From an uncultured Treponema sp. (GTDB lineage: Bacteria; Spirochaetota; Spirochaetia; Treponematales; Treponemataceae): 58,554 nucleotides of DNA. This document shows positions 23,740-32,671 of this stretch, in pieces; the stretch's first letter is position 1; every line of letters begins with the position of its first letter. The stretch is from contig CAJPOF010000007.1 of assembly GCA_905372235.1 (NCBI GenBank), forward strand, positions 1-58,554. Reading direction: 5' to 3'. A model generated the notes under the pieces. That model saw only the letters and a program-made list of their open reading frames with translations. It was not told where the DNA came from and did not search any database. The position numbers and the translations under genes are program-made.

Positions 23740-25401
23740 ATGAAACATAGCCATATTACCATACAATTTCCGGACGGAAGAACGGATGAAATCGAACACG
23801 GAACAAAGGCGGGCGCGCTTCTTGAGGAGCTGAGTTCTGAACCGGAAAATGTGCTTGCCGTAAAAATAAACAACAAAATATATTCGCTCGACAAAAAAAT
23901 AAAATACGACTCGAAAATCCAGCCTGTGATGATGGATTCCAAGGAAGGGGCGAACGTATACCGAAGGTCGCTTTGCCTCCTTTTGGCGGCGGCAAGCCAT
24001 TCGCTCTATCCTGAGACAAGGCTGCTTGTCGGCCATTCGCTGGACTACGGATATTACTACACGCTTGAAAACGGAAAAGAAATCGAAGAGTCCACAGTTT
24101 CCGCAATCGAAAGCAAAATGCGCAGCATGGTTCAAGAAAACATTCCGATTGAAACAAACTGCATTTCCTACGAGCAGGCTTTGACTGTCTTTGAAAAAAG
24201 CGGACAGATAAAAACACGGGACCAGCTGGAATTCGTATGTCCGCCACGGGTAAAGGTCAACACAATCAAAGATTACTGCGACCTGTATTTCGGTCCGCTT
24301 GCACCAGCCACAGGAATGCTAAAAACATTCGGCCTTATGAAATACGAGCAGGGCTTTCTTCTTCGATTTCCTTCGACAACAAATCCGTATGAACTTAAAG
24401 AATTCTGCGACCAGCCAAAACTGTTTGAAATCTACAGTAAATACAAGACATGGGGTAAAAGACTCGGAGTAACAGCCGTAGCAGACCTGAACAGGCTCAT
24501 CGTGGAGCGCAAAATAAACGATTTCATAGACATAACGGAAACTCTCCAGGAAAAATGCATTGCAGACATAGCCGACCAAATCGCAGAAAAGAAAAAGGCG
24601 CGCGTAGTTCTCATAGCAGGTCCTTCAAGTTCGGGAAAAACCACTACAAGCAAAAAACTTGCGCTTGAGCTTCAGGCGATGGGTTACGTTCCCAAAATCA
24701 TAGGGCTTGACTGTTTCTACGTGGGGCATGACAGAAATCCTGTAGACGAGAACGGGAATCTCGACTTTGAATGTCTTGAAGCTCTTGACATTCAGCTTTT
24801 GAACGAGGAACTTGTAGACCTTCTTGACGGAAAAGAAGTAATAATTCCGACCTACAATTTTATGACCGGAGTGCAGTCATTCGAGAAAAAAAACACACTC
24901 AGGCTTGCGGAAAACGAGATTCTAATAATGGAAGGAATCCACGGACTGAATCCAAGGCTTACTCCCAAAATCCCAGAGGACATGAAGTTCAAGATTTATC
25001 TTTCTGCGCTCACCCAGCTGAACTTGGACGACCACAACAGAATATCAACCAGCAACAACAGGCTTATAAGACGGATTGTTCGGGATTACCAGTTCCGGGG
25101 AAAATCGGCAGCAGGAACAATAGCCATGTGGCCTAGCGTCAGGAACGGCGAAGAAAAGCACATTTTTCCGTTCCAGAACAATGCGGACGCCATTTTGAAC
25201 ACGGCTCTCGACTACGAACTAAGCGTACTTAAAATATACGCAGAACCGCTTTTAAGATGCGTAAAACCCACCGAAAGCGAATACGTGGATGCCTGCACAC
25301 TTTTGAGTTTTTTGGATAATTTTGCGACGATTGACCCCACGGCAGTTCCGCCGCGTTCCATAATAAGAGAGTTCATAGGAGGAAGCGCATTCAAATATTA
25401 G
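23740..25401 (+). CDS. Uridine-kinase-like protein with N-terminal TGS and ThrRS-editing-like domains
   Basis: A 553-residue fusion. Residues 1-65 look like a TGS domain. About 70-215 resembles the second additional domain of threonyl-tRNA synthetase (SLCLLLAAASHSLYP with His87, then GYYYTLENG). From about 285 there is a phosphoribulokinase/uridine-kinase domain with P-loop GPSSSGKTTT (294-303) and the DDHNRIS segment. No tRNA-synthetase catalytic core is present. Such proteins are annotated as nucleoside or uridine kinases, but the substrate is not settled by sequence. ATG 23740 has GGAG 6 nt upstream. Its last 11 bp overlap fliJ on the other strand. Confidence 0.85.
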   Translation: MKHSHITIQFPDGRTDEIEHGTKAGALLEELSSEPENVLAVKINNKIYSLDKKIKYDSKIQPVMMDSKEGANVYRRSLCLLLAAASHSLYPETRLLVGHSLDYGYYYTLENGKEIEESTVSAIESKMRSMVQENIPIETNCISYEQALTVFEKSGQIKTRDQLEFVCPPRVKVNTIKDYCDLYFGPLAPATGMLKTFGLMKYEQGFLLRFPSTTNPYELKEFCDQPKLFEIYSKYKTWGKRLGVTAVADLNRLIVERKINDFIDITETLQEKCIADIADQIAEKKKARVVLIAGPSSSGKTTTSKKLALELQAMGYVPKIIGLDCFYVGHDRNPVDENGNLDFECLEALDIQLLNEELVDLLDGKEVIIPTYNFMTGVQSFEKKNTLRLAENEILIMEGIHGLNPRLTPKIPEDMKFKIYLSALTQLNLDDHNRISTSNNRLIRRIVRDYQFRGKSAAGTIAMWPSVRNGEEKHIFPFQNNADAILNTALDYELSVLKIYAEPLLRCVKPTESEYVDACTLLSFLDNFATIDPTAVPPRSIIREFIGGSAFKY

Positions 25402-25846
25402 GCTGGAATCCTCCGGCCTCCGAAAGCCCGATACGAGATGTCGCTATGTCGTCGTTTTCCGTGTCCTCTTCGCTAAGCGCCATGCGTTTGTATTCGGAAA
25501 GTTCGTTTTCTTTAAGATTTTCAAGAGAATCCACCTTCTGCATGGCAAGTTTAAGTTCTTCCCGCCTTTTTTCCGTTAAAAGACGGGCTTCAGCCATTTT
25601 TTCAAAAAGCGATTCGCTCTCTCGTTTTATAAAGTCAAAATACGCAGAAGCTCCGGCTATTTCCGAAAAATCCTTTGAGTCTCTGATGTCTTTTTGAACG
25701 GTGATTTTCTGAAGAGCCAATGCGTCCAGTTTTTTCTGGATTTCGTTTTCCGATGAGAGGGCTTTACCAAGTTCTATTTCCGCCTGTTTCTGCTCGAATT
25801 TTCTGAATTCAAGAACGTCGCCAAGACTGAATGAAAACGCCCTCAT
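25391..25846 (-). CDS. fliJ: Flagellar export protein FliJ
   Basis: A 151-residue, almost entirely helical coiled-coil protein (FSLGDVLEFRKFEQKQAEIELGKAL at the start), the normal size and shape of FliJ. It is the central stalk of the flagellar export ATPase and escorts chaperone-substrate complexes. Sequence identity is weak across the family; the call rests on its place 8 nt after fliI. Last gene of the operon, with an 11-bp tail-to-tail overlap with the kinase. Confidence 0.85.
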   Translation of the reverse strand: MRAFSFSLGDVLEFRKFEQKQAEIELGKALSSENEIQKKLDALALQKITVQKDIRDSKDFSEIAGASAYFDFIKRESESLFEKMAEARLLTEKRREELKLAMQKVDSLENLKENELSEYKRMALSEEDTENDDIATSRIGLSEAGGFQPNI

Positions 25847-25854
25847 AAATCCGC

Positions 25855-27303
25855 CTACAAATCCGATGGAATGTTAGTGTCGACGTGAAGTCCGAGCGCC
25901 TTTTCATCCGCTATCTGACCTGCGCTTTTCATTCCTCGGCACGGCTCTTCCACGTACTCGTCGGACGGAATCTCGATTCCCGAAAGCTCGGAAAGACCGC
26001 TAAGCGTGTCTTCCATAGAGCATGGCTCATATTCCTCCTGCCTAAGGAACGCCTCTATCGGGTCGTGGTTTTCTATGGCTTCGTCTATATCCGGGGAAGT
26101 TCCTTTTTGATATATGCCTGCGTTTATCATCTGGGAATTGTTACGGTAGACCGCCATCAACTCTCGGATTTTTCCCACGGCTTTCTGCGTGTTCTTTCCG
26201 GAGACCCGTTTTGAAAGTCGGCTCACGGACTGAAGAATATCTATCGCAGGATAATGAAAACTGTCTGCAAGGCGGCGGCTAAGAATTATATGCCCGTCAA
26301 GGACTCCCCGAACGGTGTCGGCGATAGGTTCGTTCATGTCATCCCCGTCAACCAAAACCGCATATATCGCAGTGATTGTTCCGAATGCGTTCGTGCCAGT
26401 CCGCTCAAGAAGTTTGGGAATCGAATCAAAAACGCTAGGAGGATAGCCGCGCTGGGCCGGGACTTCGCCGCTTGAGACGCTTATCTCACGCTGAGCTTTT
26501 GCAAAACGGGTTACGTTATCCATCATCAGCATGACATCTTTTCCCTGATCCCTGAAATATTCGGCAATCGCTGTGCATACCTGCGCCGCACGAAGCCTTG
26601 ATATCGCAGGCTCGTCGCCCCTTGCCACAACAACAACGGAGCGTTTCATGCCTTCATGTCCAAGGTCTCTGTCTATAAAATCACGTACCTCGCGACCTCG
26701 CTCCCCTATAAGACCTATCACATTTATGTCCGCATCGGTATTGCGTGCAATCATAGAAAGAAGCGTGGATTTTCCCACACCGGAACCTGCGAACACGCCT
26801 ATCCTCTGACCTTTTCCTATCGTAAGCATGGAGTCGATGGCACGCACCCCCGTAGTTATGCGCCGGCTAATTTCTTTTTTTGTCATCGCATCGGGAGCGG
26901 GCTTTACAGCAGGATAGTAAGATTCGGGAATTATTTCCCCAAGCCCATCGCACGGTTTTCCAGTGGCATCGATGGTCCTTCCAAGCAAAGACCAGCCCAC
27001 CGGAACCTGCAAAGGCTTTCCGGAAGCTACAACCTCGCATCCCACTTCGATTCCATCCGTCAGACCGAATACGGTGAGTTTTACATATTCTTCGCGCAAC
27101 GCAACAACTTCCGCCATAATCTCGGAGCCGTCGTCAAGTTTTATCGAACAGATTTCGCCTTTTTGTGCGCACGGACCTTTTGATGTAACATCAAGTCCGT
27201 TCACGGCGACCACATAGCCTATGTAAAGAATCGGATCGTAGTCTACGATTGTGTCTATATACTTTGAAAAATTGAAATTGTCTTTGAGTAAAAGTTCTTC
27301 CAT
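25855..27303 (-). CDS. fliI: Flagellum-specific ATPase FliI
   Basis: Hexameric ATPase of the flagellar type III export apparatus at the cytoplasmic base. The P-loop is GVFAGSGVGKSTL near residue 170, followed by VIGLIGERGREV and the MMDNVTRFAKAQRE Walker B region. At 482 residues it is slightly longer than the roughly 440-460 typical, with an N-terminal extension and a C-terminal tail. It lies 13 nt after fliH. Confidence 0.95.
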   Translation of the reverse strand: MEELLLKDNFNFSKYIDTIVDYDPILYIGYVVAVNGLDVTSKGPCAQKGEICSIKLDDGSEIMAEVVALREEYVKLTVFGLTDGIEVGCEVVASGKPLQVPVGWSLLGRTIDATGKPCDGLGEIIPESYYPAVKPAPDAMTKKEISRRITTGVRAIDSMLTIGKGQRIGVFAGSGVGKSTLLSMIARNTDADINVIGLIGERGREVRDFIDRDLGHEGMKRSVVVVARGDEPAISRLRAAQVCTAIAEYFRDQGKDVMLMMDNVTRFAKAQREISVSSGEVPAQRGYPPSVFDSIPKLLERTGTNAFGTITAIYAVLVDGDDMNEPIADTVRGVLDGHIILSRRLADSFHYPAIDILQSVSRLSKRVSGKNTQKAVGKIRELMAVYRNNSQMINAGIYQKGTSPDIDEAIENHDPIEAFLRQEEYEPCSMEDTLSGLSELSGIEIPSDEYVEEPCRGMKSAGQIADEKALGLHVDTNIPSDL

Positions 27304-27316
27304 GGACTCATTCCTT

Positions 27317-28291
27317 TTACTCTATCTCGCCGTTCACCCTGGCTTCGGCTATTGCTGAAGCTGATTGAGGCATCTTGTTTTTCTTTTCGACGGGTTTTAC
27401 CGGAGAAATCTCAAGAATTCTGTTCTCAAGTTCCCCAAGTTGGCTTGCAATCCTTGCGTCTATCGCTCCAAAGTCCGTTTCGACGATGCAACCGCCCTTG
27501 TCCACGGAAGAATCCTCAAGCACGGTGATTCCCTTAACGTTCTCCACCCGCTTTATGAACTCCGCTTTGTGCTCGGTTGTCGTCTTGTAGTCGTCAAGAT
27601 TCACACGGATTGTAACATCCCCTCTGGTTTTCACTTTTTTTAGCGCGCTAAGAACATTGCTCAGCACAACACCCCGCTGGTTTTCCGAAATGATTTTCAC
27701 AATCTTACGGGTCATAAGAATAACAAGATCCACAATCTGCTGCTCAGTGTCCTTGAGGATTTCCTCCCGGCGAAGCATGACGGACTCTATAATCTTATGA
27801 AGACGCTCTACAAGCCTTTCGGATTCCTCGCGACCTTCCGAATAGCCTTGTTCCCTGCCCTCGTCAAACCCCTGGGCGGATGCCTTTTCCCTTATCGCAG
27901 TTTCTTCTTCATGCGCATGATTTATTATGTCCTGGGCATCGCTGTTTGCCTTGGCGATTATCTCCTGGGCTTCCTTTTCGGCATCGGCTTTAATGACTTG
28001 TGCTTGGTTAGACTGTCGGCGGACTTCCTCAAAAGCCGCTTCCTCCGCCTTTTTAACTATCTGGTCAGCGGAGTTTTGCGCCTCATCAAGCATACGCTGT
28101 TTTTCTATTTCCCAGCCCGCCCTGAAAGCTTCCGCCTCTTTACGTAAATCCTCCGCTGTAGGACCTTCGTAAACATCTTCCTTAACCTCGCTAACTTCGG
28201 GTTCGGGAGTGTAGTCATGTATCAACTTCAGGGTAATCTTGTCGCCCTGCTTCGCTTTTACCTCGTTTGGTCTAAATACGGTCTGCGCCAT
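27317..28291 (-). CDS. fliH: Flagellar assembly protein FliH
   Basis: Peripheral stalk and regulator of FliI. The N-terminal roughly 45 residues are unstructured and include TPEPEVSEVKEDVYEGP. A long Ala/Glu/Lys-rich coiled coil runs from about 48 to 160, with the GFDEGREQGYSEGREESERL segment carrying the GxxxG-like repeats typical of FliH. The C-terminal FliI-binding domain ends in DFGAIDARIASQLGELENRIL. At 324 residues it is longer than the E. coli protein (235), as common in spirochaetes. Confidence 0.9.
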   Translation of the reverse strand: MAQTVFRPNEVKAKQGDKITLKLIHDYTPEPEVSEVKEDVYEGPTAEDLRKEAEAFRAGWEIEKQRMLDEAQNSADQIVKKAEEAAFEEVRRQSNQAQVIKADAEKEAQEIIAKANSDAQDIINHAHEEETAIREKASAQGFDEGREQGYSEGREESERLVERLHKIIESVMLRREEILKDTEQQIVDLVILMTRKIVKIISENQRGVVLSNVLSALKKVKTRGDVTIRVNLDDYKTTTEHKAEFIKRVENVKGITVLEDSSVDKGGCIVETDFGAIDARIASQLGELENRILEISPVKPVEKKNKMPQSASAIAEARVNGEIE

Positions 28292-28372
28292 TTTTGCCTG
28301 TCCTCAAATCCTAAAAGTCCAGCCTTCAACAAAGGCAGTGTCCCAAAAACAGAAGGTCTTTTTATCAAGTTC

Positions 28373-29485
28373 CTACTGAACAAGTTCATCCTCACCGGAA
28401 CGGGCGATGACGATTTCGCCGGAATCCTCAAGGCGACGGATTGTAGAAACGATTTTCTGCTGCGCTTCCTCAACGTCCTTGAGCCTTACAGGTCCCATGA
28501 ATTCCATGTCCTCTTTGAGCATGCTGGCGGCACGTTTTGACATATTGCGGAAAATCTTGTCCTGAACCTCGGTATCAACGGATTTCAACGCCTTTGAAAG
28601 TTCCTGAGTATCCACTTCGCGAAGAACCTTCTGAATCGCTCTGTCGTCCAGCATAACAATGTCCTCGAACACGAACATTCGCTTTTTGATTTCTTCCGCC
28701 AAATCAGGATCTTCCTCTTCAAGCGACTCGATGATGGCCTTCTCGGAAGAACGGTCTACAAGGTTCAATATCTCAACAATGGACTCGACACCGCCTGCCG
28801 CAGTGTAGTCTTCGCTTGAAAGCGTGGAAAGTTTTTTCTCAAGAACACGCTCGACTTCTCTCAATACGTCAGGAGACGTACGGTCCATCGTCGCAAGACG
28901 CTTGGAGACTTCCGGCTGCATTTCCTCAGGAAGATTCTGAAGAATTACAGCCGCCTTCCCCGGATCAAGATACGCAAGGATAAGGGCTATAGTCTGCGGA
29001 TGTTCCTGCTGAATAAAGTTCAGAAGATGGGCGGGGTCTGTCCTTCGGATAAAATCGAACGGACGAACCTGAAGGCTCGAAGTAAGCCTGTTTATTATGT
29101 CGATGGCCTTTTGGCTTCCCAAAGATTTTTCCAAAAGTTCCCGAGCATAGTCGATGCCGCCTGTCGTGATGAAGTTTTGGGCATTCATCAGCTCCTGGAA
29201 TTCTTCAAGAACCGCATCCTTGAACTCCGCATCAACAGTCTCAAGACGGGCAATCTCAAACGTCAGAGTTTCAACCTCGTCCTCCCTAAGATGCTTCATT
29301 ATCTCGGAAGATATGTCAGAGCCAAGAGAGACCAAAAAAATCGCAGCTTTCTGCCTTCCGGAAAGGCTCTTGTAGTCCTTTCTGTCCTTCTTTCCCGATG
29401 ACACGGGCTTCAAACTTCCCGGTTTCGGTACGGGTTTGGGAGAGCTTTTTGGAGCTGTAGATTCCGAAGCAGCTTCTTCTGCCAT
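28373..29485 (-). CDS. fliG: Flagellar motor switch protein FliG
   Basis: Rotor protein that contacts FliF, FliM and the stator. Residues 1-38 are a Ser/Pro/Lys-rich extension absent from E. coli FliG. The FliF-binding N domain starts at LSGRQKAAIFLVSL (41-54); the middle domain has QQEHPQTIALILAYL; the C domain carries the charged torque helix. Total 370 residues. AAAGGAGG precedes ATG 29485, within the last codons of the upstream small gene. That upstream gene has a FliG-N-like segment (see separate entry). Confidence 0.94.
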   Translation of the reverse strand: MAEEAASESTAPKSSPKPVPKPGSLKPVSSGKKDRKDYKSLSGRQKAAIFLVSLGSDISSEIMKHLREDEVETLTFEIARLETVDAEFKDAVLEEFQELMNAQNFITTGGIDYARELLEKSLGSQKAIDIINRLTSSLQVRPFDFIRRTDPAHLLNFIQQEHPQTIALILAYLDPGKAAVILQNLPEEMQPEVSKRLATMDRTSPDVLREVERVLEKKLSTLSSEDYTAAGGVESIVEILNLVDRSSEKAIIESLEEEDPDLAEEIKKRMFVFEDIVMLDDRAIQKVLREVDTQELSKALKSVDTEVQDKIFRNMSKRAASMLKEDMEFMGPVRLKDVEEAQQKIVSTIRRLEDSGEIVIARSGEDELVQ

Positions 29486-29486
29486 A

Positions 29487-29903
29487 TCAGTCCTCCTTTA
29501 GCCAAACGCTAAGCACGTTGGCGACGGCATCGGGACTTCTGAAAAGTCCGTGCAGGTAATCCTTGCTTTTTTTGTCCTCGTGTTCCTTGGCATATATCGC
29601 CTTGTTGAAAAGAGAAGGTTTCGGGAAATTTATCTTTCTTGAAAGCCCGAACCTGTTGATTTCCTCAAGCATTTTTATCTCCCGATTAATCTCAACTTTT
29701 TTTCCCATTTTCTTCAATGTCTTTCTAAGGACATTCAATTCTTTTGTGGTAAGATACGGAACGATGGCTTCTGTATATCCTGAAAGTTCTCCCATGAGCA
29801 TTGCAGCTTTTTCTTTTCCGGTAAGAACACGTTTATCGATTCCTTCGGCAACAAAAGCAAAGCCTTCGGAATTCAGAACAGGCGAATCAAACTGATTTTC
29901 CAT
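29487..29903 (-). CDS. Small FliG-N/FliF-tail-like protein between fliF and fliG
   Basis: A 138-residue protein I cannot assign to a named family. Residues 27-70 align without difficulty to the start of FliG (LTGKEKAAMLMGEL against LSGRQKAAIFLVSL). Residues 124-138 (PDAVANVLSVWLKED) align ungapped to the last 15 residues of the neighbouring FliF (PEDVALLIRTWLMEE), the segment known to bind FliG. The middle (70-120) is basic. It has a good Shine-Dalgarno, sits 1 nt after fliF and 1 nt before fliG, and reads as a full, intact gene. A role at the FliF-FliG interface is inferred. Confidence 0.8.
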   Translation of the reverse strand: MENQFDSPVLNSEGFAFVAEGIDKRVLTGKEKAAMLMGELSGYTEAIVPYLTTKELNVLRKTLKKMGKKVEINREIKMLEEINRFGLSRKINFPKPSLFNKAIYAKEHEDKKSKDYLHGLFRSPDAVANVLSVWLKED

Positions 29904-29904
29904 A

Positions 29905-31647
29905 CTATTCCTCCATCAACCAAGTTCTGATGAGCAGAGCCACGTCCTCAGGATGCTCTTTTGCCATATTGATTGCGTTTTCCTGAAGTTCCGCGCGGCG
30001 GCTTTCCTCCACGGACATCGTAACCTGCATATTCGCATCGTCTCTTGCTTCCCACAATGCCTTCTCGCGTTCCGCCTGCTGCTGACGCAAAAGTTCCTCT
30101 TCCCTAAGACGGCGGCGGCGCTCCATTTCCTTGGATATGATTCTGACAATGATAAAGCCCACAAGGACAGCAGCAACAGCACCGAGAGCAAGAAGAAGCG
30201 TCCTGTTCCGCTGGATTTTTGAGATTTCCTTTGCGCTTTCCGCCTCTATCCATTCGGAATAATCGATTGGAATATCCGTTACAAAAACTTTATCGCCCCG
30301 GTTCGAATCGAAGTTTATCGCCCCTTCGATGAGCCTTGTATATTTCTGCAAATCCTCCGCAGGAACGGGAGTGTACTTTGTCTTCAAAAGACCAGTTTCT
30401 TCGTCAAACACATATTTGAACGTCTTTGGGTCGCGAACAAAACTCAAGACTCCCGAAACGTTCACCGAAACCGAACGGCGTCCAATCTGCGGAGAAACAA
30501 TTTCTTTTGTGTGCGTAGTGTTTATGACATTGTTCTGTGTTACGCCCGTCTCCGTGGAACTTCCGATGACGTTCGACATATCGGAATAAACCGGAGGGGT
30601 CTGTCCTTCGACTCCGCTTGGACCTTCGGGATTGTAGCCTGTTCCTTCCCATTTTTTTGTTACGGTCTGCTGCGATATGGGAAGCGTGTCCACATAATCG
30701 GAGTCGTCATAAGGCGTGTTAGGGTTGTCGGCTTTCCTTTGAATCGGAGTATAAATCGTGGATTCTTGATTTTTCTCGGACATATCCATCTCAAGGTTCA
30801 CAACAACGTCCCCGATCTGCTTTCGGGAAGGCTTGTTTCCTTCGCCTGCGCCGACCTGCAGACCTTCGAACATATTTACGATGTACGCCTTGAGTTTGGC
30901 TTCCTCTTCATGCCTGATTTTCTGCTGTTTTTGAATGGAAGAAAGGCGGTCGCTTTCGGCAAGCCCCTCGAAATCGTTCAGCGTCTTTCCTTCCGTGTCC
31001 GTAATGGTCAAGTTCTCGGATTTCAGACCCTCTATCATGGTGAGGACAAGCCGCTCAACGCTTTTCTGCCGCCTTACGTTGCTTTCAAGGTCGCTCGATG
31101 AAGAAAGTCGCAGAATAATCGAAGCGGACACCGGATTCTGGTCGGAACGGAAAAGGCGCACTTCGGGAATGTTTATCGTAACCCAAGCCTTCTGAATACC
31201 GTCCAAGGCTTCAAGCGACTGCGCGACCTTTGCGGTGGCGGCGTTTTTAAGCTTTACGTTCTGTTCCTGGTCCGTATCCGACCATGAACGGTGGTAGAAC
31301 TGTTCGTAAGGATCCCAAGACGCAGGCTGAAGACCTTCAGAAAGAAGAATCGAAAGAAGCCTGTCCTTGTTCTCATTTTTTCCGATTGAAATATAACCTG
31401 CAGAATCGACTTCCGCCTGAACGTTCTCTTGATTAAGGCGAACGACAATCTGACTTCTCATGGATTCATCGGTTACCGGAGTATCATAGAGCCTTACCGT
31501 GTCCGGCCTTGCTGAAACCTTTGCGGTTACAATTATGACCACCGCTATGACGGCAACAACGCCTACAAGAATAACTTTTTTTACGATTGAGCTGTTTTTC
31601 CAAAAATCTTTGAACTTCCCAATCATCTTTTTAAGCCATTCGTTCAT
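29905..31647 (-). CDS. fliF: Flagellar MS-ring protein FliF
   Basis: Membrane protein that forms the MS ring of the basal body. A TM segment near 20-45 (VKKVILVGVVAVIAVVIIV) is followed by the two ring-building domains in the periplasm. A second TM lies at about 485-508 (LLALGAVAAVLVGFIIVRII), and the cytoplasmic C-terminus ends in the FliG-binding helix HPEDVALLIRTWL. Length 580. GGGAGGGG precedes ATG 31647. An internal promoter and a 9-bp inverted repeat lie in the spacer upstream. Confidence 0.95.
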   Translation of the reverse strand: MNEWLKKMIGKFKDFWKNSSIVKKVILVGVVAVIAVVIIVTAKVSARPDTVRLYDTPVTDESMRSQIVVRLNQENVQAEVDSAGYISIGKNENKDRLLSILLSEGLQPASWDPYEQFYHRSWSDTDQEQNVKLKNAATAKVAQSLEALDGIQKAWVTINIPEVRLFRSDQNPVSASIILRLSSSSDLESNVRRQKSVERLVLTMIEGLKSENLTITDTEGKTLNDFEGLAESDRLSSIQKQQKIRHEEEAKLKAYIVNMFEGLQVGAGEGNKPSRKQIGDVVVNLEMDMSEKNQESTIYTPIQRKADNPNTPYDDSDYVDTLPISQQTVTKKWEGTGYNPEGPSGVEGQTPPVYSDMSNVIGSSTETGVTQNNVINTTHTKEIVSPQIGRRSVSVNVSGVLSFVRDPKTFKYVFDEETGLLKTKYTPVPAEDLQKYTRLIEGAINFDSNRGDKVFVTDIPIDYSEWIEAESAKEISKIQRNRTLLLALGAVAAVLVGFIIVRIISKEMERRRRLREEELLRQQQAEREKALWEARDDANMQVTMSVEESRRAELQENAINMAKEHPEDVALLIRTWLMEE

Positions 31648-31662
31648 TGAACCCCTCCCGTG

Positions 31663-31695
31663 AACGAATTTAAAGAAATTTAGCGTAAATTCGTT
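31663..31695. promoter_or_regulatory. 9-bp inverted repeat at the predicted fliF start site
   Basis: AACGAATTT (31663-31671) and AAATTCGTT (31687-31695) are perfect arms with a 15-nt loop. On the minus strand it begins at the position where transcription from the fliF promoter should start, so it could be an operator or a 5' stabilising hairpin. Confidence 0.45.
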
Positions 31696-31697
31696 GA

Positions 31698-31726
31698 ATT
31701 ATATCACACAAGAGCAAATTCAACAA
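31698..31726 (-). promoter_or_regulatory. Predicted internal promoter upstream of fliF
   Basis: Minus-strand TTGTTG (31726-31721), a 17-nt spacer and a perfect TATAAT (31703-31698) lie in the fliE-fliF gap. This would allow fliF and downstream genes to be transcribed independently of flgB-flgC-fliE. Confidence 0.6.
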
Positions 31727-31755
31727 GAACTAAAACTATAGAAAACAACAGCAAG

Positions 31756-32118
31756 TTATCTGGTCGTGGTTATCTCGTTCCAGCCCTGAATAAGCCTGTC
31801 TATAACAGACTGCGCAAGATTCAGGGAAAGACGGGCTTTGCTCATCGCTATTGTGACATCGTGAATATCAACTTCGTCCGGAGAAGTGATGAGTTTCTCT
31901 TGTATTTTGCCGACATCCAACTGCTGACTGTTCATGGATTTTACTGCATCGACAAGAAAGTCCTCGAAAGAAAGGCGAGTCTTTTCCATGCCAATCTTCG
32001 AAGAATTTTCCGTGTTCAGGATTTTTCCGGCTTCCTCTGTCCTCAGAAGTTTTTGGTGTCCATAATGAGATTCGTCGGTCCTTGTCATCTTCAAAGAGCC
32101 GAATTCAGGAATTTCCAT
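31756..32118 (-). CDS. fliE: Flagellar hook-basal body protein FliE
   Basis: Junction protein between the MS ring and the rod. The conserved C-terminal half is clear: LSFEDFLVDAVKSMNSQQ and the DVTIAMSKARLSLNLAQSVIDRLIQGWNEI segment. At 120 residues it has a normal or slightly long N-terminus. GGGGG lies upstream of ATG 32118. It is preceded by a long perfect hairpin in the flgC-fliE gap. Confidence 0.93.
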   Translation of the reverse strand: MEIPEFGSLKMTRTDESHYGHQKLLRTEEAGKILNTENSSKIGMEKTRLSFEDFLVDAVKSMNSQQLDVGKIQEKLITSPDEVDIHDVTIAMSKARLSLNLAQSVIDRLIQGWNEITTTR

Positions 32119-32143
32119 ACTTTACCCCCACCCAAAGTATATA

Positions 32144-32171
32144 TAAGGAATTCTATACGAAGAATTCCTTA
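32144..32171. repeat. Perfect 11-bp hairpin between flgC and fliE
   Basis: TAAGGAATTCT (32144-32154) and AGAATTCCTTA (32161-32171) flank a 6-nt loop. No T run follows on the minus strand, so it is unlikely to be a terminator; an mRNA-stability or processing element in the operon is more likely. Confidence 0.6.
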
Positions 32172-32186
32172 ATGTCCATACGACAG

Positions 32187-32645
32187 CTATCTTCCAATAT
32201 CAAGGGCGGCGTTGAACATTCCCTTGGCACCTTCAATCACGGTGGAATTTGCCTCGTAGGCGCGGCTTGCGGAAATAAGATCCACCATCTCGTTCACTAT
32301 GTTTACGTTCGGATATTCGACATAGCCTGCATTCGGACCGGATTTTATAGCGTCCGGATGCTCAGGCGCATACACAAGATGCCCCGGAGAAGTATCTTTT
32401 ACGATTTCCCGGACCTTCACTCCTTTTCCGGGACCGTTATCAAGGTCGCTCGGAGTAAACGGAGACCTCCACTGCGGATGCTTTTGTGCAATAGGTTCAA
32501 AAATCACACGAGACCTTTTGAACGGACCTCCATCCTGTGTGCGTGTGGAAGAAGCGTTCGCTATATTGTCTGAAATAACGTCGGAACGAAGCCGTTCTGC
32601 AGCCATTCCCGTTGAAGCTATATTTATCGAAGTAAAAAGTCCCAT
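32187..32645 (-). CDS. flgC: Flagellar basal-body rod protein FlgC
   Basis: Proximal rod protein. The N-terminus MGLFTSINIASTGMAAERLRSDVISDNIANAST-like motif is typical of rod proteins, as is the C-terminal VNEMVDLISASRAYEAN. I start at ATG 32645 with AGGAG upstream, giving 152 residues, the family size; five extra codons upstream lack support. It follows flgB by 26 nt. Confidence 0.94.
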   Translation of the reverse strand: MGLFTSINIASTGMAAERLRSDVISDNIANASSTRTQDGGPFKRSRVIFEPIAQKHPQWRSPFTPSDLDNGPGKGVKVREIVKDTSPGHLVYAPEHPDAIKSGPNAGYVEYPNVNIVNEMVDLISASRAYEANSTVIEGAKGMFNAALDIGR

Positions 32646-32671
32646 AAAAACTCCTAGCAATTATCTAAAAT

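Noticed and set aside
25391..25401. Possible sequencing error at the kinase/fliJ overlap
   Set aside because: Both C-termini look complete, and an 11-bp tail-to-tail overlap is common in compact genomes.
29487..29903. Truncated fliG pseudogene between fliF and fliG
   Set aside because: It has its own RBS and stop, correct spacing on both sides, and a FliF-like tail that a decayed fliG would not have.
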